Origin: Roseofilum casamattae BLCC-M143
GTDB lineage: Bacteria; Cyanobacteriota; Cyanobacteriia; Cyanobacteriales; Desertifilaceae
NCBI RefSeq assembly: GCF_030068455.1
Contig: NZ_JAQOSQ010000002.1
Location: 124,001-188,000 of the forward strand
Length of the DNA stretch: 64,000 nucleotides
Reading direction: 5' to 3'
A program made the position numbers and the translations under genes. Below the pieces are notes generated by a model. That model saw only the letters and a list, made by a program, of their open reading frames with translations. It was not told the origin of the DNA and did no database searches. Position 1 is the first letter of the stretch. Each line of letters opens with the position of its first letter. Of this stretch, positions 54,401 through 62,267 are shown one piece after another.

Positions 54401-54450
54401 AGTGCGATCGCTATCAGCAACTCAGTTTGTTTGATACGGAAGTTCTCTAG
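51448..54450 (+). CDS. Plasmid replication protein of the CyRepA1 family (primase-like and helicase-like)
   Basis: The 1000-residue protein starts with a DUF3854/TOPRIM-like region (about 100-290), with Glu157 in 'CITEGAKKAG' and DxD at 217/219 in 'IVFDQDSKPN'. It continues with a helicase core, Walker A 'SAKGTGKTHLL' (Lys328), DE box 'IIIDEVEQ' (406-407) and an arginine-rich 'VRQALGRLREP'. CyRepA1 proteins initiate replication of cyanobacterial plasmids such as Synechocystis pSYSA. Related genes also sit on chromosomes. The start is a GTG at 51448, with TATAGGATAA (possible -10) near 51400. The window otherwise looks chromosomal, so this may be an integrated plasmid relic or a chromosomal helicase-primase. 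Confidence 0.83.
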   Translation: MNHLTEWAQSCVDPQLTALNVIPLNGQTAYNYLLYSDDLPRCRDGRLRATVRRRYQHLEEGGWWCSGINPMTGEDDPWGCFKPSQPRSHDGKPIKYEHPPKTSTGLFALRVTQNLWQQIANRSHLELTPECLQPDRADLGFWQWVQDNPKVPLCITEGAKKAGTLLSAGYGAIALPGINNGYRIPKDERGRRIGRPHLIEQLQSAIGENRTVYIVFDQDSKPNSIRAVNHAIWRMGTLLQQAGCTVRVVTWSPELGKGVDDLIAREGREAFDRAYEGALLLDRWKAATGAQLTHSRSQTLETRYLPSDLTIPETAQLVAIKSAKGTGKTHLLQTVIQEAKQTQRPILVISHRVQLVESLSARLQLPVLHQNPSPIPGYVLCIDSLHPDSRARFDPQDWENALIIIDEVEQVLWHGLNSSTCRSKRVPILKTLKALIRTALGTGGKLWAMDADLSDISLDYLIALSGIDPEVHLIENCWKPSLEEAWQVYNYADKTPERLVRDLEQYIARGGRPMVCLSAQKRGSKWGTITLETYFQQRFGDRNILRIDSETLNDPNHPVSQYTRNGQSLDALLSQYDLVLASPAIETGVSIDLRGHFTSVWAIAQGVQGESSVRQALGRLREPVPRYIWVASCGFNRVGNGSTSLSNLLGSEHKLTQVNIRLLQQSDFTELDDLDTGFQAESLMAWAKLAVRFNGGMVRYREAVLGGLVVEGHCCQEVPVLPELPAEVETQEPSLKAAIDEVLAQNYQAECEAIAQTAPLSNLPPKQGTKTLHQRRMTRHREIWQKYGIPVTPEVVSLDDRGWYAQLQYHYFLTIGRPYLADRDAGMARQLLSARSGELFLPDFNNSQLGSRIGTMELLGIPGIIADPERQLINTDLDLQELQDIALRNRPEIKSLFGMGLAKNASPIAIASRFLSLLGYRLNYLRCRSQKNESGALKRLRIYGLVCPNDPRDRVFEQWLERDRAGAKRYYSLPSLPEKVVDNLECDRYQQLSLFDTEVL

Positions 54451-54517
54451 TTTAGTCGTGAGTCTTAGTATTGTGCTATAGTTTTGTCAATGGATTAAGT
54501 TTATATATTGCAAAACT

Positions 54518-54880
54518 ATGGCCGATCTTGTTCTTGAAGTTGATGCCGAGATAAAAACCGCATTTGAACGGGCTAATCCTGATGCTCGAAAAAAAATCAT
54601 CGATTTAATCAAAATATGTTTGCAAGATGAATTATATAGACCAGAAGATCCGAAAGCTTTAGACTCAGAGGTACGAGGAGTAAAATTAAAAGAAAGCTTG
54701 GTTAAGCAAGGCTTGCAGATCGCTCAACTGGAAACAGAACAAGAACTGATTGATTTTGCTTTAGAACAGTTAATCGATCGGCAAAAAAAACGTAATCTAC
54801 TCGACCTGAGCGGACAGATCCAGTTTTCGACCGATTACGATTACAAAGCCTTGCGGGAAACTCGAAATGTTCCTGATTGA
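54518..54880 (+). CDS. vapB: VapB-like antitoxin of a decayed vapBC module
   Basis: The 120-residue protein ends with a VapB-type region: 'LIDFALEQLIDRQKKRNLLD' and 'LSGQIQFSTDYDYKALRE' resemble the toxin-binding tail of antitoxins paired with PIN nucleases. The N-terminal 55 residues ('LVLEVDAEIKTAFERANPDA') are a separate segment common in small cyanobacterial proteins. The next frame starts within this gene and reads as the first residues of a VapC toxin, then breaks off. The antitoxin frame is intact. It lies 67 bp after the CyRepA1 gene. Confidence 0.72.
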   Translation: MADLVLEVDAEIKTAFERANPDARKKIIDLIKICLQDELYRPEDPKALDSEVRGVKLKESLVKQGLQIAQLETEQELIDFALEQLIDRQKKRNLLDLSGQIQFSTDYDYKALRETRNVPD

Positions 54881-54978
54881 TACATCAATTAGTTCTAATT
54901 CATAATGACCGCGATTTTGACACCATTCAAAGAGTGACAAGCCTTCAAAGCCTGCGCTTTCGACCCGATCTTCGTTAA
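54867..54978 (+). pseudogene. vapC: vapC toxin remnant with internal deletion
   Basis: An ATG at 54867, overlapping the antitoxin by 14 bases, begins 'MFLIDTSI', a canonical PIN-domain start with the first catalytic Asp. It then hits TAA at 54903. In the next frame, from 54889, 'LIHNDRDFDTIQRV' is a typical C-terminal PIN segment, ending at the TAA at 54976. A normal PIN protein has about 80-90 residues between these two parts, so the centre has been deleted and the frame shifted. The toxin cannot be active. Confidence 0.75.
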
Positions 54979-55084
54979 CGATGAAAGCAAACCATTAGAG
55001 CAACTTTTGGGAAATGGGGCGATCGCGCTGCTCTTACCCTGGCTTAACCTCAGAAATTTTCAAGAGATTTTAGCTGATGACAAT

Positions 55085-58000
55085 TCAGTTTTGAGCGGAC
55101 TTAAGCCACTTCAGAATATGCTCAATTAGGCGTGGATTTTCTGGCGAAAAGGTTTGCAGGTGGGGATGGTGTTGCTCGGTAACTACGCAGACTTTGCCGT
55201 CAAAGCGGGAGAGAGCATCTAGGAAAGGATCGCTGAAGCCTTGGGGTTCGGCAGTTTGTGGGTTTTCGTAGAAGATGAGAGCAAGAGAATTGTTGCTATT
55301 GTCGCAGAGGTCTTCCCAGTAGTCCTGTAAATCCGCCATATCGTTAGGCTTGCCATCTTCACTTTTCGGACAGCCTTGTTGCAGCATTTGCCGATACAGA
55401 TTTTTTACTGGGTTGTCACGGTTAGCTTTACTGCGATCGATAATCAACAGTTGCCAAGGATATCCTTCAGGGAGAGCAGCGTGTAGGAGTTGGGGAAACT
55501 TCGCAAGGTGAATGGGAGAAGGGAGCGAACCATGCCAGACTTGGTAGAAGTCAGAATAGGAAAGAGTTTGAGTTATATCGCATAAGAGTTTATAACACTG
55601 TTCAAAAAAGTCAATATTATTGTTATAGGTTTGAGAAGTCAAATAGGGTTTGAGAGTAGAAATTACATTTTTTCGCTGCTGGTCTGTATTGATAATCGCA
55701 GTGAGACATCCAATAGAAGTATAAGGTTGACATCTCTTAGTTTTCAGAATGTCTATTAAAGCCCAAAAGATCGATTGATTAATCTTGCTTATTTTCTCGA
55801 TACTCTGAGTCACCGAGTTCTCCCATGCTTGCATCTTCTCAAGACTATACATAGAGTTCAGAGTGAGCATTATATCATGATTAGCTAGTCCAATATCGCC
55901 CAAGCTCCCAGCAGTCCATAAACAAATTTCTGGATCTTCATATTTTAGGTATAAATCAGTTAAATTATCAGTTACTTTTTCATTGTCTTGTATCAGTCTT
56001 TCGACAACATTTATAACTTCTTGAAGAATGTTTTCACGATTAGAAAAATTCAGTAGATACATTAGACTTTGTATGCGTTGGCCATTTTTTCGACCTAGCG
56101 ATCCTAAATATTCAATGGGATTTCTAAGATTCCAAGTAAATTGAGCATTGTTAATTTCTCGAATATTTAAATCTATTTCATCATCCGAGCCAATTTCTTG
56201 TAATTCAAAATCTAGTCGATCTTGGCTCTGACTTTCAATGTTTTTGATGTACGAATTTACTATAATTTTCGCTTCTTGATTGTCTGGATCGATATTCAAC
56301 ATACCTTGGGCAGCCCTGTAACAAATTCCGGAATCGCGATCCGTTTTCATAATAGAAAGTAAGGTATTTTTGGCTGCTCGATCTTCTTTCCCAATTTCCA
56401 TTAAAATATTGATTAAAAAATGACGACTTGGTCGATATTGATTGGATGCTAGCAATGAAATTATAGTAGAGATTGATTTTGGGTTTCCTGGGTCTATTTT
56501 TCCTAAACTCTTGGCAGCCATTTCATTGAAAAATTCATTACCATTCCGGTTTAAGATTTTCATTAAAACAGAAATTGCATTCTGATTTCTTGTGCCTTGT
56601 GCTACTTCACCTAAGACTGATATGGCTTGCCAATTATTATTTGTTTCAATTATAGAGATTAAAGCGTTAATTGTATATACATTGCCTGGATCTATTTTTC
56701 CTATGAAATTAAGGACTTGCAAATGGATATGTTCCGGATAATTTTGCGAACAAGTTAGATCTTCTAGTGTCTGGATAACTATCTGGCGATCGCTTTGCCA
56801 TAGCGCCTGTCTTGTTTCTACTTGATTGGTTTTAAAGTTCAACCATTTTTGCTTCTCTATATCCCAATAACCAAACCTCCACTGACAAATATATTGGACA
56901 ATTTCTTTGGCTAAAGAACAAGAATTAAACTCACTCATACCAGCAGCAGCAAGGAAATAGGCACGATACGAATAAAACCCTCGATCTACTTTCTCAAAAT
57001 TCCATTCTCCACAGCCGTCATCAAAATTAACCAACTGCTGAATAAATGCTTCTTTCTTTAGTTCTTCCACATCTTTGCGCCCCAACCACAATAAAATCAC
57101 TTGTTTCCACTGGGGCATAAAAATCCGATATTCTTTTCCTGGAATGAGATACTGGGGTAGAAAATAGTCCCAATCTTGCACTGCGAGGGCAGCAAAATAC
57201 TCCTGAAACGTGGCATGATAAAATCCATAGATCGTATCAGTACCTCTTTGCAGGCAATTCAACCATCCCAACTGTTTTATAGCTGGTAATATTGTGCGAC
57301 TTGACAACACCTCCAGTATCCAACTTTCCCGCAACTGAAACCGAGAGGCATCATCCGGTTGCTCCATCGCTGCTAATGCCAAATTTGCTAAAGCGCTATC
57401 TATCTCTTGCCGCTGTCGTAAAATATCGTCATCTGCCTTCCAGGTATACACCCACTCAACAAACTGTTCGTATAACTCCGCTTGAGTTTCTGGTAATCCT
57501 TGCTCCGGTTGCCAAATCTGACAGAGCATCCACAACCGTAAAGGATTGCGAATCAACTCGAGCAGACGAGTATTATCAGACTTTTGTAAGTCTTGTTGGA
57601 GCTGTTCTCCCCTCGCTGCATAATTAATCTTAGCAAACCAATTGCGAATATAACCATTAACTTGTTCTGGCTTCAATTCCAAATTGCGAAACACATCAAA
57701 CCCAGAAAAAGCATTCTTATCCGCTTCCCAAACATTCACCCGACAAGTCATAATGACTCGCGTTTGCCTCACCCATCCCCCTAAAAGTTGGGAAACATGG
57801 TCAGTATCTGCTCTAGAGGTCATTTCATCCAAGCCATCCAACAAGAGCCAAATCCGCTCTTCATGCTCGCGCAGAGCCTCCAGAGTCAGACTTTTTCCCG
57901 TGTGTTTCAGCCAGATATCTTCAATATGGTGGGTAAGTGTGGGTTTAGTTAAATCCTTCAACGATATCCAAATTGGCAACCCCAAATGTTCGTCTAAAAT

Positions 58001-58366
58001 CCAATCCGCAATCTTCTGTAACCGGGTGGTTTTCCCCGCACCCGGTTCGCCAATAATCGCGATTCTCCGACCTTGACTGGCTTCACTTTTTCCCTGTCGT
58101 AAGACTTCCTCAAAAAAGGCATCTTCCTCAATCGGCGTTAGCGTTTCTGGTTCTTCAGATGGCTTTTCCCGTTCTTGCAGTGTCTTCTTTTTTCGCTCGA
58201 CGATGGCTAAAGGGATATAGACATCCTCAAAGTCAACATTTACGTCGTAGCATTTACGATAGGGATTAGTTGTTAGTTCTTTCTGCGTTGCCAGATGTTG
58301 CCGACAGATGTCTCGCCATTCTGCAATGGGAAGAAACTTGACCCGATTCCCAGCAGGCGACTCTAC
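55085..58366 (-). CDS. NACHT NTPase with HEAT-like repeats, frame split from its 5' part by an in-frame TGA
   Basis: From the codon after the TGA at 58367-58369, 1093 residues are open. They hold a pre-NACHT segment ('YDVNVDFEDVYIPLAIVERK'), Walker A 'GEPGAGKTT' (106-114), Walker B 'WLLLDGLDEM', sensor 'RVIMTCRVNVWE' and winged-helix parts ('FYHATFQEYFAAL'). HEAT-like repeats follow (about 560-850) and then an alpha/beta C-terminal domain ('LLIIDRSKANRDNPV', 'KVCVVTEQHHPHL'). NACHT proteins are STAND sensors, and many bacterial ones defend against phage. No ATG, GTG or TTG occurs before Walker A. The first usable start (TTG, 57985) would remove it. The protein is either a pseudogene, expressed by readthrough, or started at CTG. 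Confidence 0.8.
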   Translation of the reverse strand, partial: VESPAGNRVKFLPIAEWRDICRQHLATQKELTTNPYRKCYDVNVDFEDVYIPLAIVERKKKTLQEREKPSEEPETLTPIEEDAFFEEVLRQGKSEASQGRRIAIIGEPGAGKTTRLQKIADWILDEHLGLPIWISLKDLTKPTLTHHIEDIWLKHTGKSLTLEALREHEERIWLLLDGLDEMTSRADTDHVSQLLGGWVRQTRVIMTCRVNVWEADKNAFSGFDVFRNLELKPEQVNGYIRNWFAKINYAARGEQLQQDLQKSDNTRLLELIRNPLRLWMLCQIWQPEQGLPETQAELYEQFVEWVYTWKADDDILRQRQEIDSALANLALAAMEQPDDASRFQLRESWILEVLSSRTILPAIKQLGWLNCLQRGTDTIYGFYHATFQEYFAALAVQDWDYFLPQYLIPGKEYRIFMPQWKQVILLWLGRKDVEELKKEAFIQQLVNFDDGCGEWNFEKVDRGFYSYRAYFLAAAGMSEFNSCSLAKEIVQYICQWRFGYWDIEKQKWLNFKTNQVETRQALWQSDRQIVIQTLEDLTCSQNYPEHIHLQVLNFIGKIDPGNVYTINALISIIETNNNWQAISVLGEVAQGTRNQNAISVLMKILNRNGNEFFNEMAAKSLGKIDPGNPKSISTIISLLASNQYRPSRHFLINILMEIGKEDRAAKNTLLSIMKTDRDSGICYRAAQGMLNIDPDNQEAKIIVNSYIKNIESQSQDRLDFELQEIGSDDEIDLNIREINNAQFTWNLRNPIEYLGSLGRKNGQRIQSLMYLLNFSNRENILQEVINVVERLIQDNEKVTDNLTDLYLKYEDPEICLWTAGSLGDIGLANHDIMLTLNSMYSLEKMQAWENSVTQSIEKISKINQSIFWALIDILKTKRCQPYTSIGCLTAIINTDQQRKNVISTLKPYLTSQTYNNNIDFFEQCYKLLCDITQTLSYSDFYQVWHGSLPSPIHLAKFPQLLHAALPEGYPWQLLIIDRSKANRDNPVKNLYRQMLQQGCPKSEDGKPNDMADLQDYWEDLCDNSNNSLALIFYENPQTAEPQGFSDPFLDALSRFDGKVCVVTEQHHPHLQTFSPENPRLIEHILKWLKSAQN

Positions 58367-58765
58367 TCAAAAGTGCCCGCCAATAATCGTATTCCCTTGG
58401 AAGACATTCTTAATATTTTCCGCCAACTTGCCAGCATTGTAAACCGTCGGTTGCTCCGAAACAAAATTGGATAGTTTCGGATTCGGATCGGCTTTTGCGG
58501 CCGCGATCAATTCCTCGAACAGTTGAGCGACTTCAGGATTGTTTTCCGCTAAAGTTTTTAATGTTTCCACAACTTGTGGATAGTCTAAATTCTGGGGAGC
58601 AGCCTCAATCGCTGTGGCAGTTTCCGGGGAATGGCTGCGCAGTGAATCCATCACTTGTGAGCTTCGGTCTACAACTGCATCTCCAATTCTTTGTCCCGTT
58701 CTCTCCAATGCCTTGGTTGCTACAATGGTGGAAAGGGCCAAAGCGGCCGCTAGCATCGTTTCCAT
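58367..58765 (-). CDS. N-terminal helical domain of the split NACHT gene
   Basis: The 132-residue frame starts at an ATG with a perfect AGGAGG nine bases upstream. It has a hydrophobic N-terminal helix ('MLAAALALSTIVATKALERT'), helices with 'PEVAQLFEELIAAAKADP' and a Gly/Asn-rich end ('NVFQGNTIIGGHF'). Domains of this kind precede NACHT or other STAND modules in cyanobacterial proteins. Its TGA (58367-58369) is in the same frame as the NACHT coding region, which continues directly after it. A separate short protein or the first part of a once 1226-codon gene are both possible. Confidence 0.75.
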   Translation of the reverse strand: METMLAAALALSTIVATKALERTGQRIGDAVVDRSSQVMDSLRSHSPETATAIEAAPQNLDYPQVVETLKTLAENNPEVAQLFEELIAAAKADPNPKLSNFVSEQPTVYNAGKLAENIKNVFQGNTIIGGHF

Positions 58766-58774
58766 TGCTTTTTT

Positions 58775-58780
58775 CCTCCT
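58775..58780 (-). promoter_or_regulatory. Strong Shine-Dalgarno AGGAGG for the split NACHT gene
   Basis: The minus strand reads AGGAGG with a nine-base spacer to the ATG at 58765. This is the only clear initiation signal for the whole 3.7-kb NACHT frame, and no comparable site lies after the TGA. It therefore supports one original gene starting at 58765. Confidence 0.8.
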
Positions 58781-59033
58781 GTATGTGGTTTCTGCTGCTG
58801 GATATAACTTCTATTTTAAAGCGATCGCCTCCGAGTCGTCACAAAATCGGCGATCGCACTGCTCCCCCAATTCGCAGCAAACGTAAGACAATACCATAGA
58901 CTGGTGCCGAGAGTCTGACGATCGCTCAACTCTACAGGCCGCCTATTCATTTTACAATTAAGCCTGCTGCGCTCCTGTTGCCTCCGGCCAGTCTTCGCAT
59001 CTTCCCGTTACTCCAAGCTAACTTGCTCTAACC

Positions 59034-60665
59034 ATGATCGACCGTACCATTCAACCTATCGGCATCTACGACCTCCGAGGACTGGTTGCTCGCGACGCAC
59101 ACTTCCTCTCCTTAGACTCGGTGCGCGGGTATTTGCTGCAAATTAATGCGGAGAACGATAACACGACGATTCTCAATCCGAACCAACTGCCGGAACTGCG
59201 CTATGCTAATAGCCTGGCCTTACAAGATAGAACGCTTTGGTTCACCCGCGATCGCGATATTTATAGCTGTTCTCTCGATACCTGGGAACTGACATTATTC
59301 GCCACCTTACCCGGACGCGCTGAAGGCATTGCTCTGAGCGGTTCGACGGTTTATGTCTCTTCTCAAGAAGACGCATCTATTTATGTCTTTAATGACAAAG
59401 GTCGAGTTATCACCGAGTGGCGACCTCCGGGAGTGGGAGTCGAAAGTTTAACCATTCGCGGCGAAGAACTTTGGGTGGCCGACAAGGAAGAACAAACCGT
59501 GTACTGTATGGATCGGGCGACGGGAGACATTCGCCTGAATATTTTAACGCCGTTTGATAATCCTACCGGGTTAGCCTTTTACCGCGATCGCAATACGGAA
59601 GAAGACGTCCTCTATGTCGCTTATGCCAGTCAAAAACCATACATCCGCGACGACCCCAACTCCGATCCGCCTCTAGAGTTAGCATGGCGCGATCGCACTT
59701 TTATCCATCCCCTCTACTATTCCTATTCCGCAGAAGGCTACTACACCCTCTCCAATGGTTATCTCATCGAAATGTCTTATGTAGAAGAACTTTCTCCTCT
59801 CGATGCGGTTGAGCTGGAAAACCTGGAATGGCGCATTGCTCTGCCTTCCGAAACAGCGCGGCAAAAAGTGCGATCGGTCGAACCCATCGGACTTCCCTTC
59901 ACCGAAGAGATCCAGGACGGACAAAAAGTCGCCGTCTTCAAATTCGATCGCCTGCACGCCTACGAAAAGCGGATTTTTGGTTGGAAAGCCTTAATCGAAG
60001 TTCACAGCATTAAATATAACCTGGTGCCTCTGGACGTGGAAACCATTCCCGAACTCGCTCCAGAATTGCAAGAGCGGTATCTTGTTGACGACGATAACCT
60101 CGCCATGGATACCGAAGTCGTGAAGCAAGCGGCGATCGCGGCAGTTGGCAAAGAAACCAACTTTCTCCGCCGCGCCATCTCCCTGCGCAACTACGTCTAC
60201 GACTGTCTCTCCTACCGCCTCACCACCAAAATTGAAGCGCCGGATGTAGTTCTCTCCCAAGGTGCCGGTTCTTGCGGGGAATATGTCGGCGTCCTCCTCG
60301 CTCTCGCGCGCTTAAATGGCATCGCCTGTCGTACCATCGGCCGCTACAAATGTCCCGCCACTCCCGAATACAAAAATGTCCCCCTCGAACCCGACTACAA
60401 TCATGTTTGGCTCGAGTTTTATATTCCCAGTATTGGCTGGGTTCCCATGGAATCTAACCCCGACGATATGGAAGATGGTAATCATTTATCAAGATTCTTC
60501 ATGGGTCTGGCTTGGTATCATATTGAAATCGGTAAAGGAATTCCTTTTGAACGCATTCGTATTGATGGAAAACCGGTCGATCGCGAACAACTATCCGTTG
60601 GAGACTTAGCTTTAAATCACGTCCGGTTTACCATTCTCAAAGAAATTCCGCCATCGAGTTCGTGA
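59034..60665 (+). CDS. Beta-propeller protein with C-terminal transglutaminase-like domain
   Basis: Residues 1-220 contain repeated beta blades ('ANSLALQDRTLWFTRDRD', 'AEGIALSGSTVYVSSQEDA', 'VESLTIRGEELWVADKEE'), like an NHL/SMP-30 propeller. Residues of about 380-490 are a transglutaminase-like (papain fold) domain with nucleophile Cys414 in 'GAGSCGEYVG' and His457 in 'YNHVWLEF'. The third position reads 'WVPMES', so Glu473 replaces the usual Asp. No signal peptide is visible, so the protein may be cytosolic. Substrate and role are unknown. A conserved membrane protein gene starts 30 bp downstream and may be co-expressed. Confidence 0.83.
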   Translation: MIDRTIQPIGIYDLRGLVARDAHFLSLDSVRGYLLQINAENDNTTILNPNQLPELRYANSLALQDRTLWFTRDRDIYSCSLDTWELTLFATLPGRAEGIALSGSTVYVSSQEDASIYVFNDKGRVITEWRPPGVGVESLTIRGEELWVADKEEQTVYCMDRATGDIRLNILTPFDNPTGLAFYRDRNTEEDVLYVAYASQKPYIRDDPNSDPPLELAWRDRTFIHPLYYSYSAEGYYTLSNGYLIEMSYVEELSPLDAVELENLEWRIALPSETARQKVRSVEPIGLPFTEEIQDGQKVAVFKFDRLHAYEKRIFGWKALIEVHSIKYNLVPLDVETIPELAPELQERYLVDDDNLAMDTEVVKQAAIAAVGKETNFLRRAISLRNYVYDCLSYRLTTKIEAPDVVLSQGAGSCGEYVGVLLALARLNGIACRTIGRYKCPATPEYKNVPLEPDYNHVWLEFYIPSIGWVPMESNPDDMEDGNHLSRFFMGLAWYHIEIGKGIPFERIRIDGKPVDREQLSVGDLALNHVRFTILKEIPPSSS

Positions 60666-60695
60666 CGAATCAATACAATTTGTAACGATTGACCT

Positions 60696-62177
60696 ATGAA
60701 AATTGCACGACAGTTATCCACCAAGCAAAAAAAACTAATTGCTCTGAGCTACGAACGATTAATGGCTATCGTTGCCACCATTAATTTTGGTTTAGTCGCA
60801 TTCGATCTAACTTACATTCAGTTGCGTAATTTTTGGTTGCAAGGAACCATCCAGATTCCTTTAGTGGACGTGGTCATTAAAGTACCCATCTTATCCGATC
60901 GCGTCGATACTTCTCCGGTTGTGTCCTGGTACGATCCGATCAAAGGAATCCAGCCGAACCGAGATACCGCAAGATACCTGCGACAATTTGAGACATTAGA
61001 AGCTCAAGTCAAAAAAACAGGCTATAATTCGCCCCAAGCTCAGGTCATTTTGAAGCAACTGCGAGACTCGAGCGCGCAAATGATTTCTGAGAACCCATTT
61101 CAGGGAGCCAATAAAAGCGGTACCTTGGAAAAAATCAAAAACTTGATTCGAGACCATATGGAGCGGGACTCGGCTAAGGAAGCATTTCAGCAATTTTGGA
61201 CATCTAGCTATTTGCTCAGTCAATCAGACGAGCTAGAACTGTTTCAAGAAAAAATCATTCCTTTAATTTCAACCAACTACTACCGTTCCATCGATGAAAC
61301 GGGGGGATATACCAATCGCTTTGCTGCCTTTGAATTACCCTTCGCGATTATCTTCTTTCTCGATTTTCTCGCTCGCAGTATTCTGATTAAGATGACCCAC
61401 ACCAGCATTACCTTCCGAGATGCAATGCTCTGGCGCTGGTACGATATCTTCCTGTTCGTGACGATCTTCCCTTGGTTGCGCATCATCCCGGTAACCATTC
61501 GCCTCCATCAAGCAAAACTGCTAGATTTAGAACCGATTCGCGCCCAGTTTAGTCGCGGGTTTGTGGCGAGCTTTGCCAGCGAACTCACTGAGGTAATTAT
61601 CATCCAAGCGATTAATCAACTTCAAAGCGAAGTCCGTTCTGGAGCATTTGCCAAACAACTTTTTGAAAGCAGCGCTCGGGAATATATCGATATTAATGAT
61701 ATTGATGAAATTGAAACGATTACTCAGCGACTGGTTGAAGTGGTGGTTAATCAGGTATTGCCTACCTTACAACCGGAAATGAAACAAGTTATCGACCACA
61801 ACTTAGAGCAAGCACTGCAATCAACTCCGATCTACCAAAATATGAGTCGCCTTCCCGGACTGGCTGATTTTTCCGATCGATTCACCGAACAGCTATCCCA
61901 TCAATTATCGACTCTCGTGGCGGAAGGGTCTCAATCTCTTTATGAGACGATTCAGAATGATACGGTTGGTGCAGACTTAGTGAATCAACTGGTCGAGAAA
62001 TTTGGTAAATCCTTAAGTGCCGAACTGCAACAAAAACAAACCACCCAAGAACTGGAGTCTTTGGTCTCCGACTTTTTAGAAGAATTTAAGCTCAACTACG
62101 TGCAGCGACTGGCAGAGGAAGATATTGAGAAAATCCTGGAAGAAACCAAGCGCATCGAGAGAAGTCGCAAGCACTAG
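60696..62177 (+). CDS. Conserved cyanobacterial membrane protein with long helical C-terminus
   Basis: The 493-residue protein has a membrane helix at about 20-40 ('LMAIVATINFGLVAFDLTYI'), a soluble loop (50-200), two more membrane segments (about 213-235 and 250-270, 'WYDIFLFVTIFPWLRIIPV') and a long, acidic, helical C-terminal half rich in 'QLVEKFGKSL'-like heptads. The layout recalls a gated channel pore with a regulatory coiled coil, but no selectivity filter is seen. I do not assign a function. It is 30 bp downstream of the propeller/transglutaminase gene. Confidence 0.75.
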   Translation: MKIARQLSTKQKKLIALSYERLMAIVATINFGLVAFDLTYIQLRNFWLQGTIQIPLVDVVIKVPILSDRVDTSPVVSWYDPIKGIQPNRDTARYLRQFETLEAQVKKTGYNSPQAQVILKQLRDSSAQMISENPFQGANKSGTLEKIKNLIRDHMERDSAKEAFQQFWTSSYLLSQSDELELFQEKIIPLISTNYYRSIDETGGYTNRFAAFELPFAIIFFLDFLARSILIKMTHTSITFRDAMLWRWYDIFLFVTIFPWLRIIPVTIRLHQAKLLDLEPIRAQFSRGFVASFASELTEVIIIQAINQLQSEVRSGAFAKQLFESSAREYIDINDIDEIETITQRLVEVVVNQVLPTLQPEMKQVIDHNLEQALQSTPIYQNMSRLPGLADFSDRFTEQLSHQLSTLVAEGSQSLYETIQNDTVGADLVNQLVEKFGKSLSAELQQKQTTQELESLVSDFLEEFKLNYVQRLAEEDIEKILEETKRIERSRKH

Positions 62178-62267
62178 GGAGATGGATGTAGCAATCTGCG
62201 GTGCGATCGCGTCTGCGTCTGCCTTCTCTAATCTTGTTAAATTGTGCATTGCGATCTTTAATTGAAA

